Shown piece by piece: positions 28,860-36,806 of a stretch of DNA of 64,000 bases. The translations under genes were made by a program, and so were the position numbers. Numbering within the stretch: the stretch's first letter is position 1; each line of letters begins with the position of its first letter. Under the pieces are notes generated by a model, which ran no database searches, had not been told where the DNA came from, and was given only the letters and a program-made list of their open reading frames with translations. The stretch comes from DATKAS01 sp963773315 (GTDB lineage: Bacteria; Actinomycetota; Acidimicrobiia; Acidimicrobiales; DATKAS01), in NCBI GenBank assembly GCA_963773315.1, contig CAVZAF010000006.1, positions 91,381 to 155,380 of the forward strand, written 5' to 3'.

Positions 28860-29033
28860 TCAGGTGTCGAGCTTGTCGACCACGTCCGTGGCCTTGTCGG
28901 CGGCGGTGTCGATCTGGGCGTCCGCCTTGTGGCCGCTCATGTCCTGTGCTTTGTCCGCGGCAGTGTCGATCCCCTTGTCGACCTGCTTCTTGTTCCCTCC
29001 CACCAGGCCCTTGAGCTTGTCCATCAATCCCAT
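28860..29033 (-). CDS. MT0933-like small helical protein (antitoxin-annotated family)
   Basis: A 57-residue protein: it begins MGLMDKLKGLVGGNKKQVDK and continues with two near-identical IDTAADKA units, ending VVDKLDT. This matches the short actinobacterial MT0933/Rv0909-like family (M-G-F-M-D-K-x-K-G-L-x-G at the start, then lysine/aspartate-rich amphipathic repeats). The family is labelled antitoxin, but most members, like this one, have no toxin beside them. A perfect AGGAGGT sits before the ATG at 29033, so strong expression is likely. Confidence 0.8.
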   Translation of the reverse strand: MGLMDKLKGLVGGNKKQVDKGIDTAADKAQDMSGHKADAQIDTAADKATDVVDKLDT

Positions 29034-29123
29034 CGGGACCTCCTAGGTCGGGCCAACGGGGGCCGACGACCCGCGCAAGACTGCCCCTCGGTCGAGATTG
29101 CGGCAAGTGGCGCGGACGTAGGG

Positions 29124-30587
29124 TCAGTAGACCCAGACGGCGATGCCCTTGGGCATCAGGTTCGCGTCCCAGATGTAGTTCATCGCCGGCACCGACACGC
29201 GGGCACAACCGTGCGAGGCCGGGAAGGCAGGCACCGAGGTCGCCCCGTGCACCGCGATGCCGCTCGACGTGAAGTACTTCGGGCGCCACAGCTGTCCGAG
29301 GTCAGACGTGCGCCATCCGTTCGGAAGCTCACGGATGATCGAGAAGCGGCCGACTGGCGTGACCGCGTTCCCCGAGGCGATGCGACCGCCGGCGACACGC
29401 TCGCGGAACGGCACGTTCGACCCGGTCGACGAATTGAACACGGCAACGGTGTGCCCACCGCGCACGACGAAGATGATCTGCCGAGGCTTGTCGATCTCGA
29501 CGACGTCACCCGATGTCGTGCGGGCGACGGGCGGCGCGGCAACGCTGAGTGCGTCGACCGTTGCCTGATCGGCGACGCCTGTGCGAGGAAGACCCGTGTA
29601 CTTCTGGAACGCCATGACGGCCTGGCTCATCAACGAGCCCGTCCGAGCGTCGAGGGGCCCCATCCAGTAGCCGAGCTTCGTGAGGCGATCTTGGATCGCG
29701 CGGACGTTGTCGCCCTGATCGCCGGGCAGTGCGGCGACCAATCCGTCGCTCGCCGCGACCCAGTAGCCCGCGCCGCCGAGTGCCGCGGCGATGCCCACGA
29801 CATGTTGCCCAGGCGCGATCGGAGACACCGGGAGGTTCGCCGCGTCGCCGAACGTGTACACGCCACCGGCAAGGCTCGCGAGCCAGTACCCGCCGCCCGT
29901 CGGTGTGACCGCGCCCCCGACGACCTTGCCTGCGGGGGCCACCTTCGCCGATTGCAGCGAGCCGACGTCGGGTGCGCCGCCGAACGGATGCACGCCGCCC
30001 GCGTCGTCGACGATCCAGTAGCCGTCACCCTGTGGCCGCGCCAGGAGGTCGACGGCTCGCGCGTTCACGTTGATGCCGGGAAGCGACCCGAAGAACTTCG
30101 CAGAGCCGAACGTGAACACGCCGCCCTCGGCGGTGAGCAGCCAATAGCCCCCACCGTCGGTCGTCGGTGTGATCGCGACCACGCGGCTCGGGATCGGGCC
30201 ACCTGCGAGCGAGCCGAAGGAGGTCGCGTCGCCAAACGGCAGGACCGACCCGTCCGAGCCCGCGAGCCAGTAGCCCCCGCCGTCGGGAGTAGGCGCGATG
30301 TCGACGATCGGTCCGCTGAGCGTCTGACCGGCCGCCGCGCCTGCAAAGCGCGCGCTGCCGAACGTGAACACGCCGCCGTCGGTCGACACCAACCAGTACC
30401 CGTTGCCCGTCGGATCGCCCGCGATCGCGACGGCCGGATGCGCGATGGAACCAGGTGAACCGAGCGCCGGAGCCGGCCCGGTGACAGACGTCTCCGCCGC
30501 GCCCGCAGTGCCCGCAAAGGCGAATGACGCCGAGCTGAGGGCGGCCACCATCACCACGACACGCACCGCCCGCTGGATCACCGGCAC
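29124..30587 (-). CDS. secreted L,D-transpeptidase with GYWL repeats and peptidoglycan-binding domain
   Basis: A 487-residue exported protein. A signal peptide (about 1-30, VVVMVAALSSASFAFAGTAGA) is followed by six repeats of about 45 residues (about 50-300), each with a G-x-G-Y-W-[LIV] strand and usually a G-G-V-x-T-F-G strand; these probably form a beta-propeller-like module. A PG_binding_1 domain (about 305-350, DNVRAIQDRLTKLGYWMGPL) and a YkuD catalytic domain (about 365-487) complete it. The YkuD active site is intact: VHGATSVPAFPASHGCARVS. It should cross-link peptidoglycan 3-3. GYWL repeats of this type are abundant in Acidimicrobiia. Confidence 0.92.
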   Translation of the reverse strand: MPVIQRAVRVVVMVAALSSASFAFAGTAGAAETSVTGPAPALGSPGSIAHPAVAIAGDPTGNGYWLVSTDGGVFTFGSARFAGAAAGQTLSGPIVDIAPTPDGGGYWLAGSDGSVLPFGDATSFGSLAGGPIPSRVVAITPTTDGGGYWLLTAEGGVFTFGSAKFFGSLPGINVNARAVDLLARPQGDGYWIVDDAGGVHPFGGAPDVGSLQSAKVAPAGKVVGGAVTPTGGGYWLASLAGGVYTFGDAANLPVSPIAPGQHVVGIAAALGGAGYWVAASDGLVAALPGDQGDNVRAIQDRLTKLGYWMGPLDARTGSLMSQAVMAFQKYTGLPRTGVADQATVDALSVAAPPVARTTSGDVVEIDKPRQIIFVVRGGHTVAVFNSSTGSNVPFRERVAGGRIASGNAVTPVGRFSIIRELPNGWRTSDLGQLWRPKYFTSSGIAVHGATSVPAFPASHGCARVSVPAMNYIWDANLMPKGIAVWVY

Positions 30588-30653
30588 AGGCTAGAGGCAA
30601 CGACACTCTGTTCCCCAGCGCAGGTCGCGGCGCCCGCGGTCTACGGTGCGCGC

Positions 30654-31520
30654 GTGGCCGACACCGATGCACGCCACCACCGCGGTGACGGCGACGACAC
30701 CCCGCTCGTCCTCGATGAGCTCGGCGACAAGCTCGACGCGTTCTGGTCGCTCGCAACCGCCGACGACGCGGACGCCGACAAAGCGCTCGAGGAGTTCGGC
30801 GCTCGTGGCCGCGTCGAGGCCGACATGGCCTACCAGCTGTCGGTGCCATCGCCGCTCGCGCATCCCGAGCGGTTCGAGCAGGCCCACCGCCTCGTCATGC
30901 GAGGCCTCGAGGTGCTCGACCGCAACGGGGGACGCAAGCCGAGCACGCTTCCGAAGCTCGGCCCGCTGAAGCCCGCGGCATCGTGGTTCATCCAGCTGAT
31001 CACTCGCTACATCGTCCGCAGCTACCAGGTCAGCGTCGCCGACAACCTCGCCCGCCTCTACGCGCGGCGCGAGGCGAACTGCCGCTGGGGAAGCGACGAG
31101 ATGCACATGTTGAGAAGGGCACGCTTCCAGGCGGAGCGCCTCGCACCCGGATACAAGCGCAAGTCCCTCGGACTGCCGACGTTCCTCGTCGGTGGCGCCG
31201 TTCTGTCGGGCGCGGTCGGCGCGCTGCAGGCGTTCGGCAACATCCTCGCCCGCGAGAAGCTCATCTTGGTGCTGACGGCGCTTCTCCTCTTCGGCCTGTT
31301 CATCCTCACGTCGTTCGGGATCCTCTACTCGGCCGGCATCTCGCGGCGCCGCATCCGAGTGAGCATCGCCCAACCGCTCGCTGCGCTGTACGAGACCATC
31401 GGCGCGTGCGGCAACCCGCCGAAGGACCAAGCCCGCACGTTCGCGGTGTACGCGATCATCCTCACGGCAGTCGCGTGGCTCGTCATCCCGCTCGCCGTCG
31501 TGTTCGCGATCGTCACCTGA
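30654..31520 (+). CDS. hypothetical membrane protein
   Basis: A 288-residue protein of unknown function. The first 170 residues are hydrophilic and mostly helical (ADMAYQLSVPSPLAHPERFE, then ASWFIQLITRYIVRSYQVSV). Three transmembrane helices follow (about 178-198, 205-228, 262-285). Sequences with the A-H-P-E-R-F-x-x-A-H-R motif recur in actinobacteria as uncharacterised membrane proteins. GTG start at 30654. It is divergent from the transpeptidase gene across 66 bp. Confidence 0.75.
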   Translation: MADTDARHHRGDGDDTPLVLDELGDKLDAFWSLATADDADADKALEEFGARGRVEADMAYQLSVPSPLAHPERFEQAHRLVMRGLEVLDRNGGRKPSTLPKLGPLKPAASWFIQLITRYIVRSYQVSVADNLARLYARREANCRWGSDEMHMLRRARFQAERLAPGYKRKSLGLPTFLVGGAVLSGAVGALQAFGNILAREKLILVLTALLLFGLFILTSFGILYSAGISRRRIRVSIAQPLAALYETIGACGNPPKDQARTFAVYAIILTAVAWLVIPLAVVFAIVT

Positions 31521-31585
31521 CCTGCTGTCTCGGCGCCGGCCTCCGCTCAAGCTTCGGGCGGCGCCTCTCGCTTCGCTCGACAATC

Positions 31586-31620
31586 GGTGCTTCGCGCACC
31601 CGGCGGCGCATTTCGCCGCC
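31586..31620. terminator. two tandem GC-rich hairpins before argJ
   Basis: GGTGC (31586-31590) pairs with GCACC (31596-31600) around TTCGC. GGCGGCG (31602-31608) pairs perfectly with CGCCGCC (31614-31620) around a 5-nt loop. They follow the membrane-protein gene and stop 23 bp before argJ. There is no U-tract, so either termination of the upstream gene or a leader structure of argJ is possible. Confidence 0.4.
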
Positions 31621-31643
31621 TCAATCTCTAGCGTGACGGGCTG

Positions 31644-32796
31644 ATGACCGCGCTCCCCGCAGGCTTCCGCGCTCACGTGGCGAACGTGGGCATCAAAGAC
31701 GACACCGACGACTTCGTCGTCATCGCCGCGGATCGTCCGTGCGCGGCGGCAGCCGTGTTCACCAAGAGCCGTTTCTCAGGTCCGAGCGTCGTGCTCAGCC
31801 GTTGGAACGTCTCCGACGGGCAGCTCCGCGCGGTACGTCGTCATCTCGAAGAACGCGAACGTCGCCACCGGCACACAGGGCCTCGCCGATGCAGAGGAGA
31901 TCGTCGCCGGCGTCGCTGCCGCGATCGGGGCCGAGCCAGACGACGTGCTCATCGCGTCGACCGGCGTCATCGGGCGGACCTATCCGATGGACAAGGTGCG
32001 CGCCCACCTCTCGCAGCTCAGCACGCCCTTCACGATCGACGAGGCAGAGCCCGCCGCCCGCGGGATCATGACGACCGACACGGTCGCGAAGGTCGCGTCG
32101 GCGAGCGCAGGCCCGGCGAGCGTCGTCGGGATCGCGAAGGGCGTCGGGATGATCGAGCCCGACATGGCGACCTTGATCGCGCTGTTCCTCACCGACGCTG
32201 CCATCGACCCTGCCGACCTCGACGCGATGTTCCGCAGAGTCATGGCCCGCACCTTGAACGCGGTGAGCGTCGACACCGACACGTCGACCAGCGACACCGC
32301 GGCGATCATGGCGAGCGGCGCGGCAGGACCAGTCGAGCCGACCGAGCTCGAGGCTGCGCTCGCGTCCGTAGCCCTCGCGCTGACCCGTCAGATCGCGCGT
32401 GACGGAGAAGGCGCCACGAAGCTGCTCACCGTCACCGTCGACGGCGCTCGCGACGAGGCTCAGGCAAAGCGAGTCGCGAAGGCGATCGTGAACTCACCGC
32501 TCGTGAAGACCGCGGTCCACGGCGCTGACCCGAACTGGGGACGGGTCGCGATGGCGATCGGGAAGTGCTCGGACGACACCGACATCGACGAGCACCGCGT
32601 CGTGATCCGGTTCGGAGCGCTGGAGCTGTACCCGCGTCCGGTCCACGACGACGACCTTGCCGCGCTGACGAAGTACCTCGCCGGCGACGACGTGACGATC
32701 CATGTGAGCCTCGGCATCGCCGACGGTCAGTTCACGGTCTACGGCTGCGACCTGAGCGCCGGATACGTGCGCATCAACGCCGACTACACGACCTGA
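31644..32796 (+). CDS. argJ: ArgJ, glutamate N-acetyltransferase/ornithine acetyltransferase (frame broken once)
   Basis: Makes N-acetylglutamate and recycles acetyl groups from N-acetylornithine in arginine synthesis. The N-terminal part (MTALPAGFRAHVANVGIKDD, then AAVFTKSRFSGPSV) and the main part lie in two frames. They join near 31834, where CGCGGTACGTCGTC has one base too many; the corrected run reads V-V-I-S-K-N-A-N-V-A-T-G-T-Q-G. The self-cleavage site is present as GMIEPDMATLIALFL (T is the nucleophile), and the C-terminus VYGCDLSAGYVRINADY is standard. About 383 residues. No other arg genes are in view. Confidence 0.92.
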
Positions 32797-32808
32797 TCGC
32801 TCACCCGC

Positions 32809-34740
32809 TCAGTTCAGGAACGGGATCTTGTCGAAGGGCACGTTGTCGAGGAACCAGGAGATCGGCGCGTGCTTCACGACCGTCTTGAGCGCGGTCGCGG
32901 CCCAGCCCGGCAACGTGCCGCGATCGTGCGCATCGTCGATCGCCCGCACCGTGCCCGCCTTGACGGCATCATCGATCGTGGCGTGGTCCCACTTGACGTC
33001 TCCCACGCCCGAGCTCGGGTCGAGGCTGAGCACGAGCTCCTCTCGGCCGATCCCGAGCTCGCACGCCGCTCCGTTCAGTCCGCCGAGAGCGATGCGCTGC
33101 ACGGCGCCATCGAGCCCATTGCCGTCATAGGGCGACGGAGGCGCGGTGCACGGGTCGACGAGCTCGGTGCGCCCGAAGTCCGAAGCACCCGCGCCGACCT
33201 CCATCGCGATCAGGCCGCCCGCGACCGCGACGAGACCGACGAGTGCCATCGCGCCACGCCGCCGGCGTGCGCTGGCAGCCGCCGCGCCTCGCAGCGCGAG
33301 CAGGCCGGGCACGAGCGCGAGCACTCCGAGGCCAGCCGCGATCATGAACGACGAGCGGAAGCCCCGCGTCAGGGTGTCTCGGATCGCCGCGGTCAGGTCG
33401 TGCTGCGCCTGGGCGAGGGCAGGCTTGCCGCCCGCGTCGCGCTTCGCGAACGCCGAGTCGAGGTCGGGCACCTGTCCATCGGGAGTCTTCACGAGGACGT
33501 TGCGGATCTCCCACGCGAGCGGCACCTTCTCGCGGACCGACAGCTGGGCATCGAGCACCGTGGCGGTGCCGGCCAAGGTGGCGCGATCGGCCGCTGACTG
33601 GAGGTTCGCAGCGAGCGTCGGCGCGATCGCGATGAGGCCGAGCACCAGACCGAGATGACGCGCGCTGACCGAAAGGTGCGCGGCCGAACCCGCGGCGCGC
33701 TCGGGGATCGACAGGGGACCCAACACGTCGGTCGCCAAGCCGAGGCCGGCGCCGAACACGGCGAGCGCCGCCCCGAGGTACCACGCGCTCGACGCGGGCA
33801 GCAGCGCGAGCGCGACGAGACCCGCGCCGATCAATGCCACTCCGCCGATGAGGAGACCCAGGGGGGGTGCCGCGCGCCCCAGCCGCCTCGCTGCGAGCGT
33901 CGCCACCGGGAGCGCGCTCACGACGAGCGCGCCAGCGAGCGGCTCGTAGCGCCACACCTCGACGACGAGGAGGACGCCGAGGAACAGGGCGCCGACAGAC
34001 GCGGCGCCCACGAACGCGAGCGCGAGGTCGGCCCAGACGGCGCGCCACTCGATGCGCCCCCCGACGTGAGACGACGGATCTACTGGAGCGCGCTTGTGAG
34101 AGCGCTCCGCGAGCACCCCGACGAGCGCCAGCGCCGCGACCGGTGCTTGCAGGTAGAAGATCGCCCGCCAGTCGAAGACTTGCGTGAGAAGACCACCCAC
34201 CGCGGGGCCGATCGCGGCGCCGATGACCGCGGCACCGGCCCAGAGTCGCCGGCCGGCGGCGGCCGACCCCTGCAAGGAGGTCAGCACGGGGAGAGAGGCA
34301 CCGAGCATCAAGGCCGCACCGGCACCCTGCAGGCACCGGGCCACCATCAAGCTTGTGGTCTCGTGACTCGCTCCGGCCGAGAACGACGCCAACGCGAAGA
34401 GGGCGAGCCCGAAGAGGACCAGCAACCTCGGGTTCGCTCGGCGCGCGAACGGTGCGAGCAACAGCGCGCCCGCGCCGACGACGAGCGCGTACGCCGTGAT
34501 GACCCACGACACGCCGACGATCGTGGTGTGGAGCTCGCCGTAGATCTGAGGGAGGGCGAGGACGACGATCGAGGCGTCGGCGAACGCGAGCCCGACTGCG
34601 ACGACAAGCGCGATCGAGCCGACCGACCACCGCGCGCCCTCGCCCCGGGGTGTGGGGACGGGCGCGCCAGCGACCGATGCGGGAGGGGGCGGAGGCGGCC
34701 AGGCAAGGGCCACGGAGCCGCCGCGATCGTGGCCTTCCAT
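32809..34740 (-). CDS. MFS transporter, DHA2-like, with C-terminal extension
   Basis: A 643-residue exporter. A proline-rich N-terminus precedes about 14 hydrophobic helices (about 40-520), beginning VVAVGLAFADASIVVLALPQ, which carries the D-x-S-I-V-x-x-A-L-P signature of the DHA2 drug:H+ antiporters. VSWVITAYALVVGAGALLLAP and the LGASLPVLTSL helix also fit. A loop of about 70 residues and a 120-residue C-terminal soluble tail (DKIPFLN end) are unusual for this group. Substrate unknown. ATG at 34740, with a strong hairpin just upstream. Confidence 0.85.
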   Translation of the reverse strand: MEGHDRGGSVALAWPPPPPPASVAGAPVPTPRGEGARWSVGSIALVVAVGLAFADASIVVLALPQIYGELHTTIVGVSWVITAYALVVGAGALLLAPFARRANPRLLVLFGLALFALASFSAGASHETTSLMVARCLQGAGAALMLGASLPVLTSLQGSAAAGRRLWAGAAVIGAAIGPAVGGLLTQVFDWRAIFYLQAPVAALALVGVLAERSHKRAPVDPSSHVGGRIEWRAVWADLALAFVGAASVGALFLGVLLVVEVWRYEPLAGALVVSALPVATLAARRLGRAAPPLGLLIGGVALIGAGLVALALLPASSAWYLGAALAVFGAGLGLATDVLGPLSIPERAAGSAAHLSVSARHLGLVLGLIAIAPTLAANLQSAADRATLAGTATVLDAQLSVREKVPLAWEIRNVLVKTPDGQVPDLDSAFAKRDAGGKPALAQAQHDLTAAIRDTLTRGFRSSFMIAAGLGVLALVPGLLALRGAAAASARRRRGAMALVGLVAVAGGLIAMEVGAGASDFGRTELVDPCTAPPSPYDGNGLDGAVQRIALGGLNGAACELGIGREELVLSLDPSSGVGDVKWDHATIDDAVKAGTVRAIDDAHDRGTLPGWAATALKTVVKHAPISWFLDNVPFDKIPFLN

Positions 34741-34745
34741 CCCCG

Positions 34746-34778
34746 CTGAGGCTACCGGCGGCTCCGCCGGCGCCTCAG
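34746..34778. terminator. strong nested hairpin
   Basis: CTGAGGC (34746-34752) pairs with GCCTCAG (34772-34778), and inside it CCGGCGG (34755-34761) pairs with CCGCCGG (34764-34770) around CT. It lies downstream of the small membrane gene (34792-34971) and just before the MFS start, all leftward. It may end the small transcript; it lacks a U-tract. Confidence 0.45.
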
Positions 34779-34791
34779 TCAGGTCAGGCGA

Positions 34792-34971
34792 TCAGGCGTG
34801 CCAGTCGGAGGTAGCCGCGCCGATGATCGCGGATACGAGGACGCCGAGGGGCAACGCGCCCCAGTAGCTGAGTCCGGTGTGGAGGTTGCCGAGGAACAGC
34901 ATCAGCATCCACGTCGCCGGGAACGTCGCGATGAAGAACGCGACGATCAACATCAACAGGCCCTTGATCAT
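34792..34971 (-). CDS. small two-helix membrane protein
   Basis: A 59-residue hydrophobic protein: helix 1 is GLLMLIVAFFIATFPATWML, and helix 2 is YWGALPLGVLVSAIIGAAT, with a charged C-terminus SDWHA. The ATG at 34971 is preceded by GGGGAGGGCGAG. No family name known to me. Leftward, 51 bp before the MFS gene; a hairpin lies between them. Confidence 0.5.
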   Translation of the reverse strand: MIKGLLMLIVAFFIATFPATWMLMLFLGNLHTGLSYWGALPLGVLVSAIIGAATSDWHA

Positions 34972-35122
34972 GACTCGCCCTCCCCAGGCGTTCGGACCTC
35001 GACGCGGTCGGGGTCGCGAGGCGAGTTTCGCGCCCACCTGTCGTGAATCTGGGGATGGGTGCAGCACGACCCGTCAGCGATTCGTACGCTGAGGAGCGCG
35101 ACTGGCATCAAGGGGGAACGTG

Positions 35123-36796
35123 ATGGGACAGCTGACTGCGTCGTACGACGCCGGGACCGCGGCAGCGCCGCTCGTCGGTGACACGATCGGGGTCGCCCTC
35201 GAGAAGATGGTCGTCGCGCAGCCCGACGTGGAAGCCTTGGTCTCGCGGCACCAGGGCGTGCGCCTGTCATATGGCGAGCTCGGCACCGAAGTCGAGCGGG
35301 TCGCGCGCGGCCTGCTCGCCGTCGGCACCGAGATCGGTGACCGCGTCGGCATCTGGGCACCCACCTGCGCGGAGTGGACGTTGCTGCAGTTCGCGTGCGC
35401 CCGGATCGGAGCGATCCTCGTCAACGTCAACCCGGCGTACCGGCCGAACGAGCTCGCGTTCGCGCTCCGCCACTCGGGCGTGCGGCTCCTCGTGACCGCT
35501 CGGTCGTTCAAGACCTCCGATTACTTGGCGATGCTCGCGGGCGTGCGGGCCGAGCTCCCCCAGCTCGAGATGGTCGTGACGATCGATGGCGAGGCAGCGG
35601 GCGGCGGCAAAGACCTCGAGTGGCCGGCGATGGTCGATCTGGGCAACGGGATCCCGGCCGATCAGGTGCGCTACCGCGAGCTGCAGCTCGACACCGACGA
35701 CCCGATCAACATCCAGTACACGAGCGGCACGACGGGCAATCCGAAGGGCGCCACCCTCACGCATCACAACATCTTGAACAACGCCCAAGCCATGGCCCGC
35801 AACATGGGCTACGGCTCAATCGACCGGGTCTGCATCCCCGTGCCGCTGTACCACTGCTTCGGGATGGGGATCGGCAACTTGGGCTGCATCGCGTCAGGTT
35901 CGACGATGGTGTACCCGGCGGCAGGCTTCGACCCGCTGGCGACGCTCGAGGCATTGGCCGAGGAGCAGTGCACTGCCGTGTACGGCGTGCCGACGATGTT
36001 CATCGCCATGCTCGAGCACCCGCGGTTCGCGGAGTTCGACACGTCCTCGCTGCGCACGGGGATCATGGCGGGAGCGCCCTGCCCGGTCGAGGTGATGAAG
36101 CGGGTCGTCGACGAGATGCACGCACACGAGATCTGCATCGGCTACGGCATGACCGAGACGGCGCCGGTGTCGTTCGTCACTCGGCGAGAAGACGACATCG
36201 AGCGACGCGTGAGCACGGTCGGCACCGTGCTGCCCAACGTCGAGGGCAAGGTCGTCGATCCCGCAAGCGGTCATACGGTGCCGGTCGGCACGCCGGGCGA
36301 GGTGTGCACGCGCGGCTACCTCGTCATGCGCGGCTATTGGGACAATCCGGAAGCCACGGACGAGGCGATCGACGAAGCCGGCTGGATGCACACGGGCGAC
36401 CTGGGAGTGATGGACGCGGCGGGCTACCTCAACATCGTCGGCCGCATCAAGGACATGGTCATCCGAGGCGGCGAGAACCTCTACCCGCGCGAGATCGAGG
36501 AGCTGCTGTTCCAACATCCCGCCGTTGCGAGCGTGCAAGTGATCGGCGTGCCCGATGCCCGCATGGGCGAAGAGCTCATGGCGTGGATCGTGCTGCGGGA
36601 CGGCGCCGAGGTGACCGACGACGAGCTGCGCGCCTTCTGCCGGGAGCGAGTGGCGCACTTCAAGGTGCCGCGGTACTTCAAGGTCACGACCGACTTCCCG
36701 ATGACGGTGACCGGGAAGGTGCAGAAGTTCAAGATGCGCGAGATGGCGATCGAGGAGCTCGGCTTGCAGTCGGCTGCCTCGATCACCACCGCCTGA
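35123..36796 (+). CDS. AMP-forming acyl-CoA synthetase
   Basis: Activates a carboxylic (probably fatty) acid to its CoA thioester via an acyl-adenylate. The 557-residue protein has the P-loop-like YTSGTTGNPKGATLTHHN (about 198), GYGMTETAPVSF, the adenylate-binding GWMHTGDLGVMDAAGY, and the hinge and catalytic-lysine regions GRIKDMVIRGGENLYPREIE and PMTVTGKVQKFKMRE. Best fits the FadD/AcsF-type medium- to long-chain group. ATG at 35123 after AAGGGGGAACG. It stands 10 bp before the acyl-CoA carboxylase gene, so the two probably act in sequence. A GNAT/Pat-like enzyme elsewhere in the window could acetylate its catalytic lysine. Confidence 0.93.
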   Translation: MGQLTASYDAGTAAAPLVGDTIGVALEKMVVAQPDVEALVSRHQGVRLSYGELGTEVERVARGLLAVGTEIGDRVGIWAPTCAEWTLLQFACARIGAILVNVNPAYRPNELAFALRHSGVRLLVTARSFKTSDYLAMLAGVRAELPQLEMVVTIDGEAAGGGKDLEWPAMVDLGNGIPADQVRYRELQLDTDDPINIQYTSGTTGNPKGATLTHHNILNNAQAMARNMGYGSIDRVCIPVPLYHCFGMGIGNLGCIASGSTMVYPAAGFDPLATLEALAEEQCTAVYGVPTMFIAMLEHPRFAEFDTSSLRTGIMAGAPCPVEVMKRVVDEMHAHEICIGYGMTETAPVSFVTRREDDIERRVSTVGTVLPNVEGKVVDPASGHTVPVGTPGEVCTRGYLVMRGYWDNPEATDEAIDEAGWMHTGDLGVMDAAGYLNIVGRIKDMVIRGGENLYPREIEELLFQHPAVASVQVIGVPDARMGEELMAWIVLRDGAEVTDDELRAFCRERVAHFKVPRYFKVTTDFPMTVTGKVQKFKMREMAIEELGLQSAASITTA

Positions 36797-36806
36797 GCGC
36801 CCGGGC

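Noticed and set aside
29630..30560. Regularly spaced similar DNA segments that could suggest a CRISPR array or tandem repeat.
   Set aside because: They encode the GYWL protein repeats of the transpeptidase; spacing is about 135 bp and the units are diverged, with no short identical direct repeats.
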